Shown here: piece after piece, positions 10,041 through 21,329 of the stretch
Position numbering within the stretch: position 1 is the first letter of the stretch
How the letters are laid out: each line of letters starts with the position of its first letter
Origin: Mantis religiosa
Taxonomy: Eukaryota > Arthropoda > Insecta > Mantodea > Mantidae
Assembly: GCA_030765055.1 (NCBI GenBank)
Contig: CM060953.1
Span: 188,775,782 to 188,839,781 of the forward strand
Direction: 5' to 3'
DNA: 64,000 bases
Position numbers and translations under genes: made by a program
Notes under the pieces: generated by a model
Database searches by the model: none
Told to the model about the DNA's origin: nothing
What the model saw: only the letters and a program-made list of their open reading frames with translations

Positions 10041-11268
10041 TTATGCTTGGGTGAGTTATGTAGGAAGACTGAACCTAGCATCCGTATCATATCCGGAAGG
10101 CGAGCATAAACATGGAACAAGTGATTGCATTACACATTCCTGAGCCTTGCCTTCTTGTTCTGGGCAAACAGTACTTTCATTGGACGCTGTTAATTGTATA
10201 TTTTTCATAGAATACTTTGAAAGCTGAATGGTTTACCTTATTTAGTGGACTTTCCGTTTGTGTAAGAAGAGCATTAACATCAATGGTAAATTGCTTCAAT
10301 TCAGTCCCATTTTTATGCATAAAATAGAAAATAGATTGTTTGATGGGGCCTTACTAATGTTTGTCATCCTGAGTCGTAAATACTGCACCGGTACAGTTCT
10401 GTATGTTTCTACGAAATCTTGCCTGAATTGGACCTTCAGCATGACACAATCTTTCGTTCAGTAACTAATCGACTCACTGTCAACAGACCGCTGATTGCTG
10501 TGAAAGTAAGATGTGAGGGGGAGAAGAAGTATTTGGCATACAAAATACATTTTCCACTGTTGCGTCAATCCCGCGTTTTCCGGAAGTAAAATGGAACGAA
10601 GCTGGTCACAAATCATATCTCGTTATAAATGATAAAAAGCACTCTAGAAAATTACTGGAAAGCTACAGCTTGAAAAGAAATAAGGGGAAATTATATTATT
10701 GGCACCGCGGAGAAAAAAGTTTTAAAAGAAGCACAAAAAAAGGAGTGAAGAAGATGCCACAAAGCGTCTCTTTTTCAGCTATAGAGAAAATGTGACGTTG
10801 TGGCATCATTTCGAGAAGCTCTCGCACCTAAAATGCTAACTCAGTGAAGTGGTGGGCTAAAACTGGGATTATCAAAAATTGGTTTGAACCGTGAACGAAA
10901 AGGGATAAAGAAGATATAGTATCGTGGAAAAAATTCAAAAATAACTATGTGGTATACGTGGGCAGGAATAATCTTTGAATTTTGACAAGTGTAATTGAAA
11001 CAATAGAACTAAATGAAAGCTGGTGTGGTAAAGGAGCGGAAATAACTGGTTTAGATTGGGGGTGGGATTGTTTGCATTGTGTGGTAAATAACAAGACTGG
11101 AGAAATACTTTGGCATCATGTATGAAGACGGAGCTATTGGAACAAAGATGAATTACTGACGACGGCATTTTTGGCTTCTGATTGACGGAGCACAGCAAGC
11201 TAGCACTTAATGCTACGAAGTCCAAACTAGCCATCTTGAACCCAGTATACACAGTCAGTCTTACTCTT
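10041..11268. other. Flank of the 177-bp array, then unrecognised sequence
   Basis: 10060-10190 ('ggaaggcgagcataaac', 'ccttgccttcttgtt') resembles 62640-62740, so the unit that seeded the array has conserved flanking sequence in both places. The rest holds short frames with no recognisable family and no repeat shared within the window. Confidence 0.45.
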
Positions 11269-11584
11269 AGTCTAATAAATTATAATTTACATAAAGTTGA
11301 TTTTAACCTTCTATTAACACTGTCTTCTCAGCAGGTATATAAGTAAGAAGATAGATTAGGCGTAGTTAGGTGAGTAGATGGATGACTTCTGTTGACCTCG
11401 CTACTGCGTTATCCTCGTCCCACACGTTTCCGGATCTCGGTGAACTCCATGTTGCTCCGATGGCGCTAATTTCCTGCATATGGTGTAATTTGTTTTCTCT
11501 TGCATTGTGCCATTGCGCCATACGTCTCTCTTGCCCGTAGAAGTAACACTGACTCCTTCAATCCATTGTTTTAAGTTTCTGATA
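11269..11584 (-). repeat. Rep-X, 3' terminal part (second copy)
   Basis: Matches 13153-13480 over its length ('gtctaataaattat', 'cgctactgcgttatcctcg', 'acgtctctcttgcccgtag'). Both copies begin at the same base (gtctaataaa), suggesting a true element terminus there. It is cut at 11585 by the mariner-G end (TA then CGAGGGGGGG). Confidence 0.7.
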
Positions 11585-11586
11585 TA

Positions 11587-11875
11587 CGAGGGGGGGACCC
11601 AAAAGAAACCGGACTCCGAGGGCGCTGCCACTCGTAGACGTACTGCAGGGTTCTCACGCTAGATGGTGTTAGTAGAGGCTTTCATGAAAGAGCTGTGCAG
11701 ACGGCGTTAGTGTAGAGCTGAACGTGCAAGTGTGGTATTGTGTTTCTCTGACTGTTGCCGTGTTACCTCTGCGAAGTCGTTATGGCAACTTTAAAAGAAC
11801 AAAGAGTGTGTGTGAAATTTTGTTTCCTGCTTAAAAGAGAAAGATGTCGCGGGGAAAATATTGGAAACGAATTTA
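11587..11875 (+). mobile_element. mariner-G, 5' end only
   Basis: A TA dinucleotide (11585-11586) precedes CGAGGGGGGGACCCAAAAG, a typical mariner/Tc1 end. About 195 bp of leader is followed by an ATG at 11782 encoding MATLKEQRVCVKFCFLLK, which looks like a mariner helix-turn-helix N-terminus. Similarity ends near 11850-11875, where Harbinger-derived sequence begins. A related end may be present at 60388. Confidence 0.6.
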
Positions 11876-11879
11876 ATTC

Positions 11880-13152
11880 AAATGCATGTGTCACTACTAC
11901 AAGCACCAAGCAACTTGTCAGTATTACGTAAATTTAAAACGAGGTGCGAAGAACAAGTGACGAGTGACTTGAACGTTTCAAGACGGGAGGTGAACAATGT
12001 ATTATCCACATAATTCAGTGAATTATAAAATCGCAAAGTTATTAATACTTGAAGCAAAGGCGAGATCAGCATATTCCTTTCGATGTATATTCTAACTTAT
12101 TATTACGTAAATTTAAAACGAGGTGCGAAGAATGGCAAGTGAGTTGAACGTTTCAAGACGGCAGATGGACAATGTATTATCCACATAATTCAGTGAATTA
12201 TAAAATCGCAAGGTTATTGATACTTGAAGCAAAGGCGAGATCAGCATATTCCTTTCGATGTATATTCTAACTTATTATTACGTAAATTTAAAACGAGGTG
12301 CGAAGAATGGCAAGTGAGTTGAACGTTTCAAGACGGCAGATGGACAATGTATTATCCACATAATTCAGTGAATTATAAAATCGCAAGGTTATTGATACTT
12401 GAAGCAAAGGCGAGATCAGCATATTCCTTTCGATGTATATTCTAACTTATTATTACGTAAATTTAAAACGAGGTGCGAAGAATGGCAAGTGAGTTGAACG
12501 TTTCAAGACGGCAGATGGACAATGTATTATCCACATAATTCAGTGAATTATAAAATCGCAAAGTTATTAATACTTGAAGCAAAGGCGAGATCAGCATATT
12601 CCTTTCGATGTATATTCTAACTTATTATTACGTAAATTTAAATTGAGGTGCGAAGAAGGTCAAGTGAGTTGAACGTTTCAAGACGGCAGATGGACAATGT
12701 ATTATCCACATAATTCAGTGAATTATAAAATCGCAAGGTTATTGATACTAGAAGCAAAGGCGAGATCGGCATATTCCTTTCGATGCATGTTCTAACCTCT
12801 CTTGTACTTCCGCAGTAACCTTCATAGCAACATCTTTCGGCAGTCTATACTTCCGTAAAACAATTTTCTTCGGATAGTTCCTCAAAATTATTTCTCCTCA
12901 TAGGCCGTACTCTATTATGAATGCCATTTAGACGTCTTAAATATAGCAAATCGACATCAACAGCTGAGTTCATGCTCGCCATCTTGACTATTTACACTTG
13001 TTAAGGACTTAGCATTAGAAATTCGGCTTGTTAGTTTAACATGAGATTTAACACGAGTGTTGGGCTAACACTTGTTGGTGAAATGCAATTTTTGTTTTAA
13101 CTATTGCTAAACTCGTGTTAAGTCTTAACATTTGTTGGTGAAATCGGGCATT
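11880..13152 (-). pseudogene. PIF/Harbinger-like transposase gene with internal tandem array
   Basis: On the minus strand an ATG near 12975 begins MASMNSAVDVDLLYLRRLN, then RRNNFEELSEENCF and (one stop) the remains of a 'RL.KDVAM.V...V..RLEHAS' segment. This is the N-terminal layout of Harbinger transposases. The repeated part reads SPLLQVLITLRFYNS, matching the conserved 'SP..Q.L..LRFYA' block. The catalytic DDE region downstream is absent. The 5' terminus ends in 'taatgcccgatttcacc' at about 13152, where Rep-X resumes, and arms rich in 'taacacgagtgtt'/'ttgttggtgaaat' form the terminal region. The MADF/Myb-like partner gene is not present. Confidence 0.55.
11923..12800 (-). repeat. 175-bp tandem array (5 units) of Harbinger transposase codons
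   Basis: 'attacgtaaatttaaa' recurs at 11923, 12102, 12277, 12452 and 12627 (period 175; 179 for the first). Each unit contains the SPLLQVLITLRFY-type block, mostly with frame-breaking changes. Outer units carry the most differences. The array lies at the natural position of this block within the transposase gene and replaces nothing upstream of it. Confidence 0.88.
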
Positions 13153-14085
13153 AGTCTAATAAATTATCATTTATATAAAATTGGTTTTAGCCTTCCATTA
13201 ACACTATGTCTTATCGTTAGGTTACTAAGTAAGTAGATAGATTATTCGTAGGTAGGTGGGTAGATGGATGGCTTCTGTTGACGTCGCTACTGCGTTATCC
13301 TCGTCCCACAAATGTCCGGATATTGGTGAACTCCATGTTGCTGCGATGGCGTTTATTTCCTGCGTATGGTGTAATTTTTGCTGATTTGTTTTCTCTTGCA
13401 TTGTCCCTTTGCGGCATACGTCTCTCTTGCCCGTAGAAGTAGACTCCTTCAATCCATTGTTGTAATTTTCTGATATATGATCTCTTCCCTGCAGCTTGAT
13501 ACCGAAATTAAGAATTGCAGTGTATAAAGGATCATGATGGATTTCAAGGGAATGTTGGTTCTTTGTTAAAACACGTCCAAGTGCATTTGAGTCGAATAGC
13601 AGTTGGGGGAGAATAGTAATTTTCACAAACGAAACGTAAGAAAGTGTCCTTAGCAGATTCTAAAGGGTGGCACTTGACTTTGAATAGGGTATTCTTCGGA
13701 CCATTCATAATGGCATGACAAAATAGCCACAAAGGGAATCTTTGGTTGAATAAGGGCCTTCCAGAAAGTGAAGGTGATACACCCACGCGCCTCTGTGTTC
13801 ATTCATTCAGTCCAGACAGATTAGGGCGGTCAAGTTCTTCTGTCTTTGGCCAGGGAGACCAAAAGTGATCGAGTAATAAGCATTCCGCCCCCAGTAACTT
13901 AAAAGAGTGATATTGGTAATCCTTGGTCGGCAACTTCGATTTTAATGTAATAATAAAAGAAGCAGTCATTAAACCAGTTTGAAAAGGGTATTCCAGTGTC
14001 ATTAAAACCATCCTTCTCACACATATCCACGCATAACCTGTGAGAAACCTCATTGCTTAACCCTGAGCTAAACATTATTATTTCA
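13153..14085 (-). repeat. Rep-X, most complete copy
   Basis: Runs from 'gtctaataaattatc' to 'gctcagggttaagc' on the other strand. Minus-strand frames include one with 'KGTMQEKTNQQKLHH' and 'ATWSSPISGHLWDED' (133 codons, 13225-13626) and others with 'TLFKVKCHPLESAKDTF' and 'FVCENYYSPPTAIRLK'. They look coding-like but shift frame repeatedly. No known domain recognised. Followed immediately on the minus side by the LINE ORF1 region. Confidence 0.55.
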
Positions 14086-14109
14086 AACTGTCCCGTTCAA
14101 GTGGAACAA

Positions 14110-14835
14110 TTTGTTCGCCACATATATATTTGCTTCAAGCTCTTGCCTCAATCATTCGCCGAATTAGCTTCTTTTTTGTGATTCTTTGCGTTGGTGTTAG
14201 GTCCTTGTTTATAAATATATATGGCTCCCCTTCAACATTTTTGCTCTGCCCAAATTTTCATAAATTAATTTCATTGTTAAGAACTGAACAGTGATTGGTC
14301 TTCTTCCTGTCTGTTTCCCTATGCGACAGGCTTCGATAATCCTTCATCCATGCAGCTCTAATTATAATTTCTCTTTCAATATTTGAGATATTTCTTGCAT
14401 TGGCCAAAAACCGCTTCTTTCCTTCACTCCTATAAACACAAAATTAAATCTTCTTCTCCTATCATCTGCTCATTCTATTTTTATTCTTATTTCTTCCATG
14501 TCTGGCCGAATCCCATGAATTTCTCTACCAATCACCTTATAGCTATCTTATCCAGATTATTAGTTATCCTTTGCTCCATACCATCCATTTTGCTGATTTT
14601 CTTCACCAGTTCTGTTAGAATTCACTGTATTTCCTCTGGGCCCGGGTTTTCCTCAGTTCCAGCTATCATTAGCACCATTAGAATTATGATTACCAATAAT
14701 AATCCCTCCATCTTGCTGCCTCCCATTCCTTTTTTTTTTTGGAATAACATTTGCCTGAAGAGTCCAATTGTTGTTCTGTAGACTGTGATTCCTATACACA
14801 TTGCTGGTCGAGTCACTTTTGTTCTCACACCTCAC
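14110..14835 (-). pseudogene. LINE ORF1 with 2A-like (NPGP) leader, coiled coil and RRM-like domain
   Basis: A minus-strand frame of 68 codons (14622-14828) has a hydrophobic run LLLVIIILMVLMIAG immediately followed by TEENPGP, with NPGP at 14637-14648. The pattern is that of 2A-like peptides at the start of some non-LTR ORF1 proteins. After a frame change the sequence gives a helical stretch (LVKKISKMDGMEQRI), an RRM-like strand NFVFIGVKE and then 'RIIEACRIGKQTGRRPITV' and 'LTPTQRITKKKLIRR', the usual order of ORF1 RRM plus C-terminal domain. Stops and frameshifts make it dead. ORF2 is not found adjacent. The 2A consensus Asp before V/I-E is Gly here, so activity is doubtful. Confidence 0.65.
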
Positions 14836-15395
14836 GAGCTCACTGCCACACGTCTTCTCCTTCCACTGCTCACTTAGCACTGGGATAAATCGATGCATTT
14901 GCCTGATGAAAATTCTTCAATCGAATTTCAAATAACTTCACGATGAAATAGAACATAATATTTAGACTCAATGTTAACGAAGTATTTCTCGCTTTTAAGA
15001 AATCGCTAGTACGCCGAACTATCCCTTATATAGAAAACAATTGAAATTAATTTCATAATGAAGTGTAGAAATTAACCTTTAAGGGGAGTCACGAAACCGT
15101 ATATTACTAATGTTAAAATGCGAATATTTGTGCCCCGTTTTCTCAGGATCTATTGCGAGTAGAAATCCATTTTTTTTACAGTGTATGTATTTGTCCTTCC
15201 TAAATATACCGATCCTCATTCGTAAAAGAAGCTAAAGTAATATATACTTTATAATATTTTACTACAGTTCTAATTTTTTCGTTAAAAAACTGAACTATCC
15301 GTTTGAAAAAATTGCCTCTCTAAGGATCCACAACATCAATGTAAAATTTAGATTTTGTCATAAAACTTGTATGGAGATATTGTCACAGACTGTAT
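14836..15395. other. Probable LINE 5' UTR, then unrecognised AT-rich sequence
   Basis: 14836-14900 continues upstream of the LINE start codon on the minus strand and may be its 5' UTR. 14930-15395 shows no frame or repeat that I can identify. Confidence 0.35.
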
Positions 15396-15881
15396 TGTGA
15401 TTTTGTGGGTTCCTGAAATGAAAAGTCCAATTGCACCACTCAAAAATGTTCTTTATTTCCACCGACTTACAGTTAAACACTTGCCAATTACACAGAATTG
15501 CGTAATGCACACAATTACGATTCACCAGTTCGTCCGTTACAATTAAACTTGCGCTCGCGATTACGTAAACTCCTCCGACGCCCGTACGCAGTCCGTCCCC
15601 TCACTGGCCGCTCCTCACAGCTGTTCGCCAAACACTGACTGACTTCCAGCCCGACGTGTTGCTTATATAGGGTCAGCTGGCCAATCTAGAAGTTTCTGGT
15701 TTCAGTGAATCACCGCGAAAATTCCAGAGGACAGGGGAAGGGGAAAGAGGCGGCCAGCGACAAGTGACATTTCCCTAATCAACCTCTCAGTTAGTGACAG
15801 AGACTAATGGGGGGTGTGGCTTGGCTGCCTCTGGCCCCTTCTCAGCTGTCGTTGGTTGTGCTTTCTGCTAATTGGGTGACA
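15396..15881 (-). mobile_element. LTR-1 solo LTR with 4-bp duplication GTAT
   Basis: Starts TGTGATTTTGTGGG and ends GGGTGACA. GTAT flanks both sides (15392-15395 and 15882-15885). It contains the inverted TATA-like 'cttatatagg' and 'ctttattt' (polyadenylation signal aataaag on the minus strand). It closely matches 46718-47210, including the GC-rich segment 'gacaggggaaggggaaagag'. With no internal region beside it, it is the product of LTR-LTR recombination. Confidence 0.9.
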
Positions 15882-16125
15882 GTATTAATTTACTCTCTGA
15901 CTCAAGTAGTAGGTGACGTCACAAAGTAAGAACAGGTCGTCACAATATTACTAATGGTTTATGAGAAACGGGGCTTTTATAATGAAAAATAATGAAATTG
16001 ATGTTGAAGTAAAAGTAAATTACATGCAGAAGATTTTTTTAACTGAAAGCCTCTTCTTTGACAATATCCATCAAAAGATACTGCTAAGTCAGAATTATCA
16101 CTTTCTACTACAAATTCACTTACAG

Positions 16126-16604
16126 CACATACATCAGTAACAGGACAATACTACAGGGATATCCTGGAAACATTTCAAGTCCATATCAGGCGCAAAAGAC
16201 CATATATCAGAGAAGCAGGCTGGATGCTGCACAACGATAATGCGCGGCCGCATATTGCCAATGTTGTTGCTGAATATCTTGCAAAAATGAACGTAAAGTG
16301 CATCCCTCGCCCTCCCTATAGTTCGGATTTAGCTCCAAGTGACTGTTTTCTATTCCCTAACTTGAAGAAACACCTTCGTGGGAGGCAATATCCACCATCA
16401 GAAGCAGTGGTGAAGGCCGCGGAGGCAATTTTAAAGGATCTCTCAAAGAAATGGTTTCCAGAATGTTTTATAAGACTGGCAGAAACACTGGGACAAGTGC
16501 ATCTTATTCAGAGGAGACTATTTTGAGAAGGACCATCAAAATTATGAGGATGAGTAAAGGCACGCTGTGAAAAAAAAATTGTAATCTTTATTGAACAGCC
16601 CTCG
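16126..16604 (+). pseudogene. mariner-A transposase, 3' half (best preserved C-terminus)
   Basis: An open frame of 100 codons (16224-16526) contains MLHNDNARPHIANVVAEYL and PPYSSDLAPSDCFLFPNLK, carrying the second and third catalytic Asp of the mariner D,D34D triad, then KKHLRGRQYPPSEAVVKA. The N-terminal half, including the DNA-binding domain and first Asp, is absent. It ends in 'ctttattgaacagccctcg'. It begins abruptly near 16126 in unrelated DNA. Confidence 0.85.
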
Positions 16605-17650
16605 AATACCTGAGATATCACAGAACATGTATTACATACGTTTACAAAACACAAGATAGTGCCTAGCTATTTAAGGGCGGGAGTGTTAATACGCCAGGCT
16701 ACATACGTTCTCCAAACCTGCCATATGAGGTCAAGTAGAAGCGGAACTGTGCCCCTTGCCTCCCATTCTGCTCCCGTGTAGAAGGCTAAATGGACCACCA
16801 TTCCATTCAGAAATGTCCCACAATACTCCTGAATATTCAGTAGCCTCCCCTTTGCCCAGGCATATGGCCTCTATGCACCTTATTCCCATTAAACACTAAA
16901 CCTGCAACTGTGGACGAAAAAAACCCATTAAAAACAGAATAGGCGTTTTTCTCGTGCAATTACTGGGAGAGAACCAAGCTGTGTAAGGCGACCGTGAACC
17001 TACCAATCAGTTTCGGTATTTACGAAGTTTTCAGTTGTCAAGTTAAATTCAGTTTGCGATATTTAAGATCACAATCAAAAGTTTACTTATCTTGTACAAA
17101 TAATTCTTAGAAACGCTTATTCTCCTCTTTAAAGCATCTTATCCCGAATAAGTTTACAGGAAATCTTATATATTTTCCCGTAGAAGAATGGGGTTAAGCT
17201 ATAGTAAATATTTATTGACGGGACTTGCGAGATAATCGATGTTTATTAGCCAGTAAAGCTATTTAACGCCTGAGACGTTAGCGCCGAGCATGACATACAT
17301 CAAAGTACACGCAATTTTATGTTACCTAAGAAAAAATCGACTTGAATTGTGAATTCTAAAAATATTTAAAATAATTAATAATTAATAATTTTACTTTAGA
17401 ATCGATGTTTCATTAGATGTAAGATGATATTGGAAGCTTTGAATAGCCAAGAATAGATGTAAAAATAACAAACAAATGGTTAAACTGTATGCTGCCACAG
17501 AAATCTTGTTTTTCAAATAACTTTAAAAAAATTGAACATCGGACGGGGTAATCGATAGTCAAATGTCTTTGACACCATATTACATTAGGCGGTCCTGAAG
17601 AATGCGTTTGTCTTGCAAATATTAACTTATCTTTTTGTAATTTATGTCCT
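16605..17650. other. Unrecognised AT-rich stretch
   Basis: No open frame, repeat or terminal structure seen between the mariner-A end and SINE-1. Confidence 0.45.
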
Positions 17651-17654
17651 TTAA

Positions 17655-17850
17655 CTTTTTAAGTCATATCGGACGATGAATGGAATGGGTGAAATGATGC
17701 TAAATGAGCCCGGGGTCCATGGAACTTACAGTTACCCGACATTCGTCATTTTAGGATAAGGGAAACCCCGTAGAAACCTTATCCAGGTAACTCACCCTGA
17801 CCCAAATTAGAACTCGGGACCTCTTGAACGTGAAGCAGACATGCTTCTTG
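17655..17850 (-). mobile_element. SINE-1, minus strand
   Basis: 'gtcatatcggacgatgaatgg' through 'ggtaactcaccctga' is the reverse complement of the SINE-1 body. The tRNA-like head ('aacgtgaagcagacatgc') reaches about 17843. The head overlaps the truncated left edge of the Tc1 element, suggesting that the Tc1 5' end was lost here. Confidence 0.82.
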
Positions 17851-19024
17851 TGCTGGATCAAGCTTTAACAATCGGTGAGCCGTTGACCTCACAAAGGGAT
17901 GGAAAATGCGGAAGGAAGAGAAAGCTATCACCAAAGATGCAAAGAAAACTTTTGCAGGTGGCAAAACAAAATAGAAAAGCAACCAGCACTGACCTCAGTA
18001 ATCAACTAAAGCAGTACGGTACAGAAATATCAGCCTCAGTAGTTCTCAGAAGATTATGTGAAGCAGGTTTACCAGCACACAGGCCTCGCAAAAGGGCTAA
18101 ACTGACACCTGCAATGGCAAATAAATGTTGAAAATGGTCCAAAGAGACGCAGAAACATCCAGTGGAATTTTGCAGAAAGGTAAATAGTATGAAAATTGTA
18201 TATAACATAAAATTAAAATATGTTCATGTAAATTTTATGGAAATGAAATAAACAGCCTAAACTTTTTTTCTCTCTCATTGCTGGTTTTGTTATACTATAT
18301 TTGAGTAATTTTAAAACTGTTTAATATTATTAGAGGTTTTTATTGTGTCAGATAATTTTCTCCATGTTTGAAGTATGTGAAGAGAGCAGCCAATATGTGA
18401 GAAAGACAGATAAAGAAGCATTTCCCCTCAGTGTGTAGATCAAAGAGTAAAGCACCCAACATCAAAAATGGTCTGGAGCTGTATGTCTGTCCATGGACCT
18501 GGAAGATTATACATAGTTGTGGGATCTATGGAGCAGAAACAGTACAAAAGTGTATTAGAAACAAGACTATTTCCGCAAAGTAAAGAATGGTTTCCTAATG
18601 GTGATCTTGTGTTCATGCATGACAATGCTGCCTGCCATAGAGCAAAATCTGTAACACAGTTCCTCAAAGAAAACAGTGTAAAAGTACTACCATGGCCGGG
18701 GAATAGCCTGATTTAAATCCAATAGAGAATCTGTGGAGTATTGTTAAACGGAGGCTGAAAAAATTGAAAATAACAACAGAAGTTCAGCTTATTGAGGGCC
18801 TGATAAGCATTTGGTACAGAGATGAAGAAATAAAGGAAAAGTGCTCCACCCTTGTAGAGAGCATATCTAAATGCATCAAAATGGTAATAAAGGATAAAGA
18901 AATACATCCAAAATACTAAGAGTTGAAGAAAAATATTTTTAATATTATTTCTGTTAAATAAATAGAAAATAAACGGTATATGTTAAAAATTTCACTATTG
19001 AGTCTAATAATTTGCACACGACTG
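17842..19024 (+). pseudogene. Tc1-like transposase gene, 5'-truncated and frameshifted
   Basis: The first frame (to 18131) gives GRKRKLSPKMQRKLLQVAK and VVLRRLCEAGLPAHRPRK, a Tc1 paired-like DNA-binding domain. The next piece needs a frame change and reads EVCEESSQYVRKTDKEAF; a degraded SDNF sits where the first catalytic DE is expected. 18468-18716 reads MVWSCMSVHGPGRLYIV and VFMHDNAACHRAKSV (second Asp kept), then PGNSPDLNPIENLWSIVK (the Asn-Pro-Ile-Glu catalytic block with Glu). The right end, ATTGAGTCTAATAATTTGCA then cacgactg before TA (19025), is a Tc1 terminus. The left terminus is missing. Confidence 0.82.
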
Positions 19025-19026
19025 TA

Positions 19027-19598
19027 CTACATTTGACAGTGCTGCTAGGCGGAGCAAGCTTAGGATTGCTGGAGTCTGCAGTACGGCACGCTACCAGCCT
19101 TTAGCTTTGCGAAGATTATAATCTTTAAAAGTAATATAAATTTCTGTGCTTACATATAAGCAGTAGTGGAAGTAAAACCAGAATTTCTAGATGATGGTGG
19201 GCATTGAGATTAAAGGACATGTCGGTAATGAGAGCACTCAAGTTATAATTGGAGTGGATGATGATGCCAAACAAGTTTTGTAATCTGATCTATGTTCTGT
19301 TGGTTAAGGAGGTTAAGTGTAGCTTATGCACGGAGAGTCTGCCATACAAATCAATTCCAGCTGCCTCTTGCACTCGGGTAATTAAGTGCAAGTATATGTT
19401 ACTAATTAATGATCCCCCTCCTACACCTCAGACCTGTTGCGGAATATCAATGAGGAAGGCGGGAATTCCTTGAGGTATAGCTAGGGCTGGTCAATGTTTT
19501 CACTATAGTATGTGCTTCTCTTAACTGGACGTCTGCATTAAAATAATCTTCATTATGCGAAAGTTCATCTTAAATTCGTAACTGCACGTCATGAGATA
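19027..19598. other. Unrecognised sequence between Tc1 and mariner-C
   Basis: Contains a 74-codon plus-strand frame (19249-19473) without recognisable features. No repeat shared within the window. Confidence 0.4.
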
Positions 19599-20030
19599 TA
19601 CGAGGTTTAGTTCTAAAGTGTTAATTATTACCCTTTAAAAATGTGATAAAGAGATTTTGTTGATGTGTTTCTTTACTATTGTCTATGTTGTCACTACCCA
19701 GATTTACACACTTTTCCAAGCGTATCTTGACCTTCCCACTTCATTAGTGACGTCATTTGTATTACCAGATCGGCGACCACCCAACGGTTTGTTCATTTCC
19801 GGGAACAAGAAAAGATCACTTGCTGCAAGATCAGGTGAATAAGGCGGATGTTGTAAGATCTCAACGCCACATTCACTTGTTTTGTCAACTGCAACTTGAG
19901 ATGAATCAGCTGGTGCATTGTCAAACAGAAGACGAACAACTTTGGAGAACATACCGCGTCGTTCCTTAATCAGAGCTGCTCGTAACTTATCCAGAAGATT
20001 GCAGTAGTATTTGACAGTGATGGTTTGACC

Positions 20031-20710
20031 CTTGGGCCGTTCAAAAAGTAACCTGCGGTTGATTGCAAAAAATTCACCAAGTTAAATAAAAATATTTTAA
20101 TATATACATCTTACAACTACATTTTTGCACTATTTTCCTACATAGTCTCCATAACGATTGAGGCACTTATCGTATCTGTTCACAAGCTTTGAAATTCCTT
20201 CTGCATAAAAATCACCCGCTTGTGCCTGGAGCCAGCCTGTGACCGCATCTTTGAGCTCTTCGTCGTCATCAAACCGCTGGGACCCGAGCCATGTCTTCAT
20301 ATGCATGAAGAGGTGATAATCGCTTGGCGCCAGATCTGGGCTGTAAGGTGGATGGTTGACAACGTCCCACTTGAAGGACTCAAGAAGGGCTGTTGTTCTG
20401 CGAGCAGAGTGAGGACGGGCGTTATCGTGCAAAAAACTGATACCGGAAGCCAGCATACCACGGCTGCTGCAGAATATCCTTTAGCTGTAAAAAACCTTAT
20501 AACAGCACGCACTTCACATTTGGCGGGGTTTTCTATTGCAGCACACATTTCAAACGGCCACAAACACTAAACTAGCGCAGATACGACGTTCACTTGACCA
20601 CGGCTTGATGCCGACTGACCTGCTGAGTGCGTGAATGCACAGATGGCGTCGCTACTCCCCCCACTACCCGCACTGTGACCGATCGGAAGTTACTTTCTGA
20701 ACGGCCCTCG
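20031..20710 (-). mobile_element. Internally deleted mariner inserted in mariner-C
   Basis: The right end ccctcg then TA (20711-20712), read inward as CGAGGGCCGTTCAGAAAGTA, pairs with CTTGGGCCGTTCAAAAAGTA at the left. The minus-strand N-terminus (ENPAKCEVRAVIRFFTAK) is joined after about 28 codons, out of frame, to GISFLHDNARPHSARRT. That is followed by NHPPYSPDLAPSDYHLF and a complete C-terminus ending NRYGDYVGK. The second and third Asp are kept, but the helix-turn-helix and first Asp are gone. The N-terminus resembles that of the element at 24249, so they are sister families. Confidence 0.85.
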
Positions 20711-20844
20711 TAATCTGTAAGGATGGCTCCCCGACAGTCATAGGAACTTGAAAGCATGACCTTCCCAGCTGACTTTGCCTTTTTGGAAGGGGAGAATCGG
20801 CATGTTTCCATTCCATGCTCATGGATTTTGTCTCTGAATCATAC

Positions 20845-21329
20845 TCTCACCTAATTATCGGAAGGCACGGCCAGCTAGCAGCAGGGAAGGGCCAGACGGG
20901 AAGCACTCAGACCACGCCGACCCATTTATCTCGTGTCACTAACTGAAGGAGATGATTAGAAGAGCGGCACGAGCCCTGTACCGTCTCTTTCCCCTCCCCT
21001 GACGCCCGAAACCTCCGGGATGATTAATTGAACCGCAACACTTCCAGAAACGGCGATCTTGCCTATATAAGGTCTGCAATTGACGAGTGAGGAGCTGTGA
21101 GGTGCGCCGGGTAAGTAAACGGACTGGAAGACGGTGTACGTGTATCAGAGGAGTTGTAGGTGATTGTGAGGTGGAATGGACCTGTGGCAGACGAACTAGT
21201 GAATTGTAATTGCGTGCGCTAAGTAATTCTATGTAATCGGCAAGTGTTCCAACTGTAATTCGGTGGAAATAAAGAACATTTTGAGTTTGTGCAGTTGGAC
21301 ATTTAATTTCACGGACCCACAATGTCACA
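20845..21329 (+). mobile_element. LTR-1 solo LTR inside mariner-C (duplication ATAC)
   Basis: Begins TCTCACCTAATTATCGGAAG and ends CACGGACCCACAATGTCACA. ATAC flanks both sides (20841-20844 and 21330-21333). Removing the LTR and one ATAC restores the mariner reading IYQYDSETK across the junction, which proves insertion followed by LTR recombination. It contains tatataagg at 21064-21072 and aataaa at 21268-21273. Confidence 0.93.
21064..21273 (+). promoter_or_regulatory. LTR-1 core promoter and polyadenylation signal
   Basis: TATATAAGG at 21064-21072 and AATAAA at 21268-21273 lie about 200 bp apart. The same pair occurs at 30522-30530 and 30731-30736 in the sister LTR. This spacing is what a short R region between U3 and U5 would give. 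Activity is inferred, not shown. Confidence 0.55.

Noticed and set aside
10935..11252. 105-codon minus-strand frame
   Set aside because: No recognisable domain, no shared repeat, and leucine/serine-rich composition typical of antisense AT-rich DNA.
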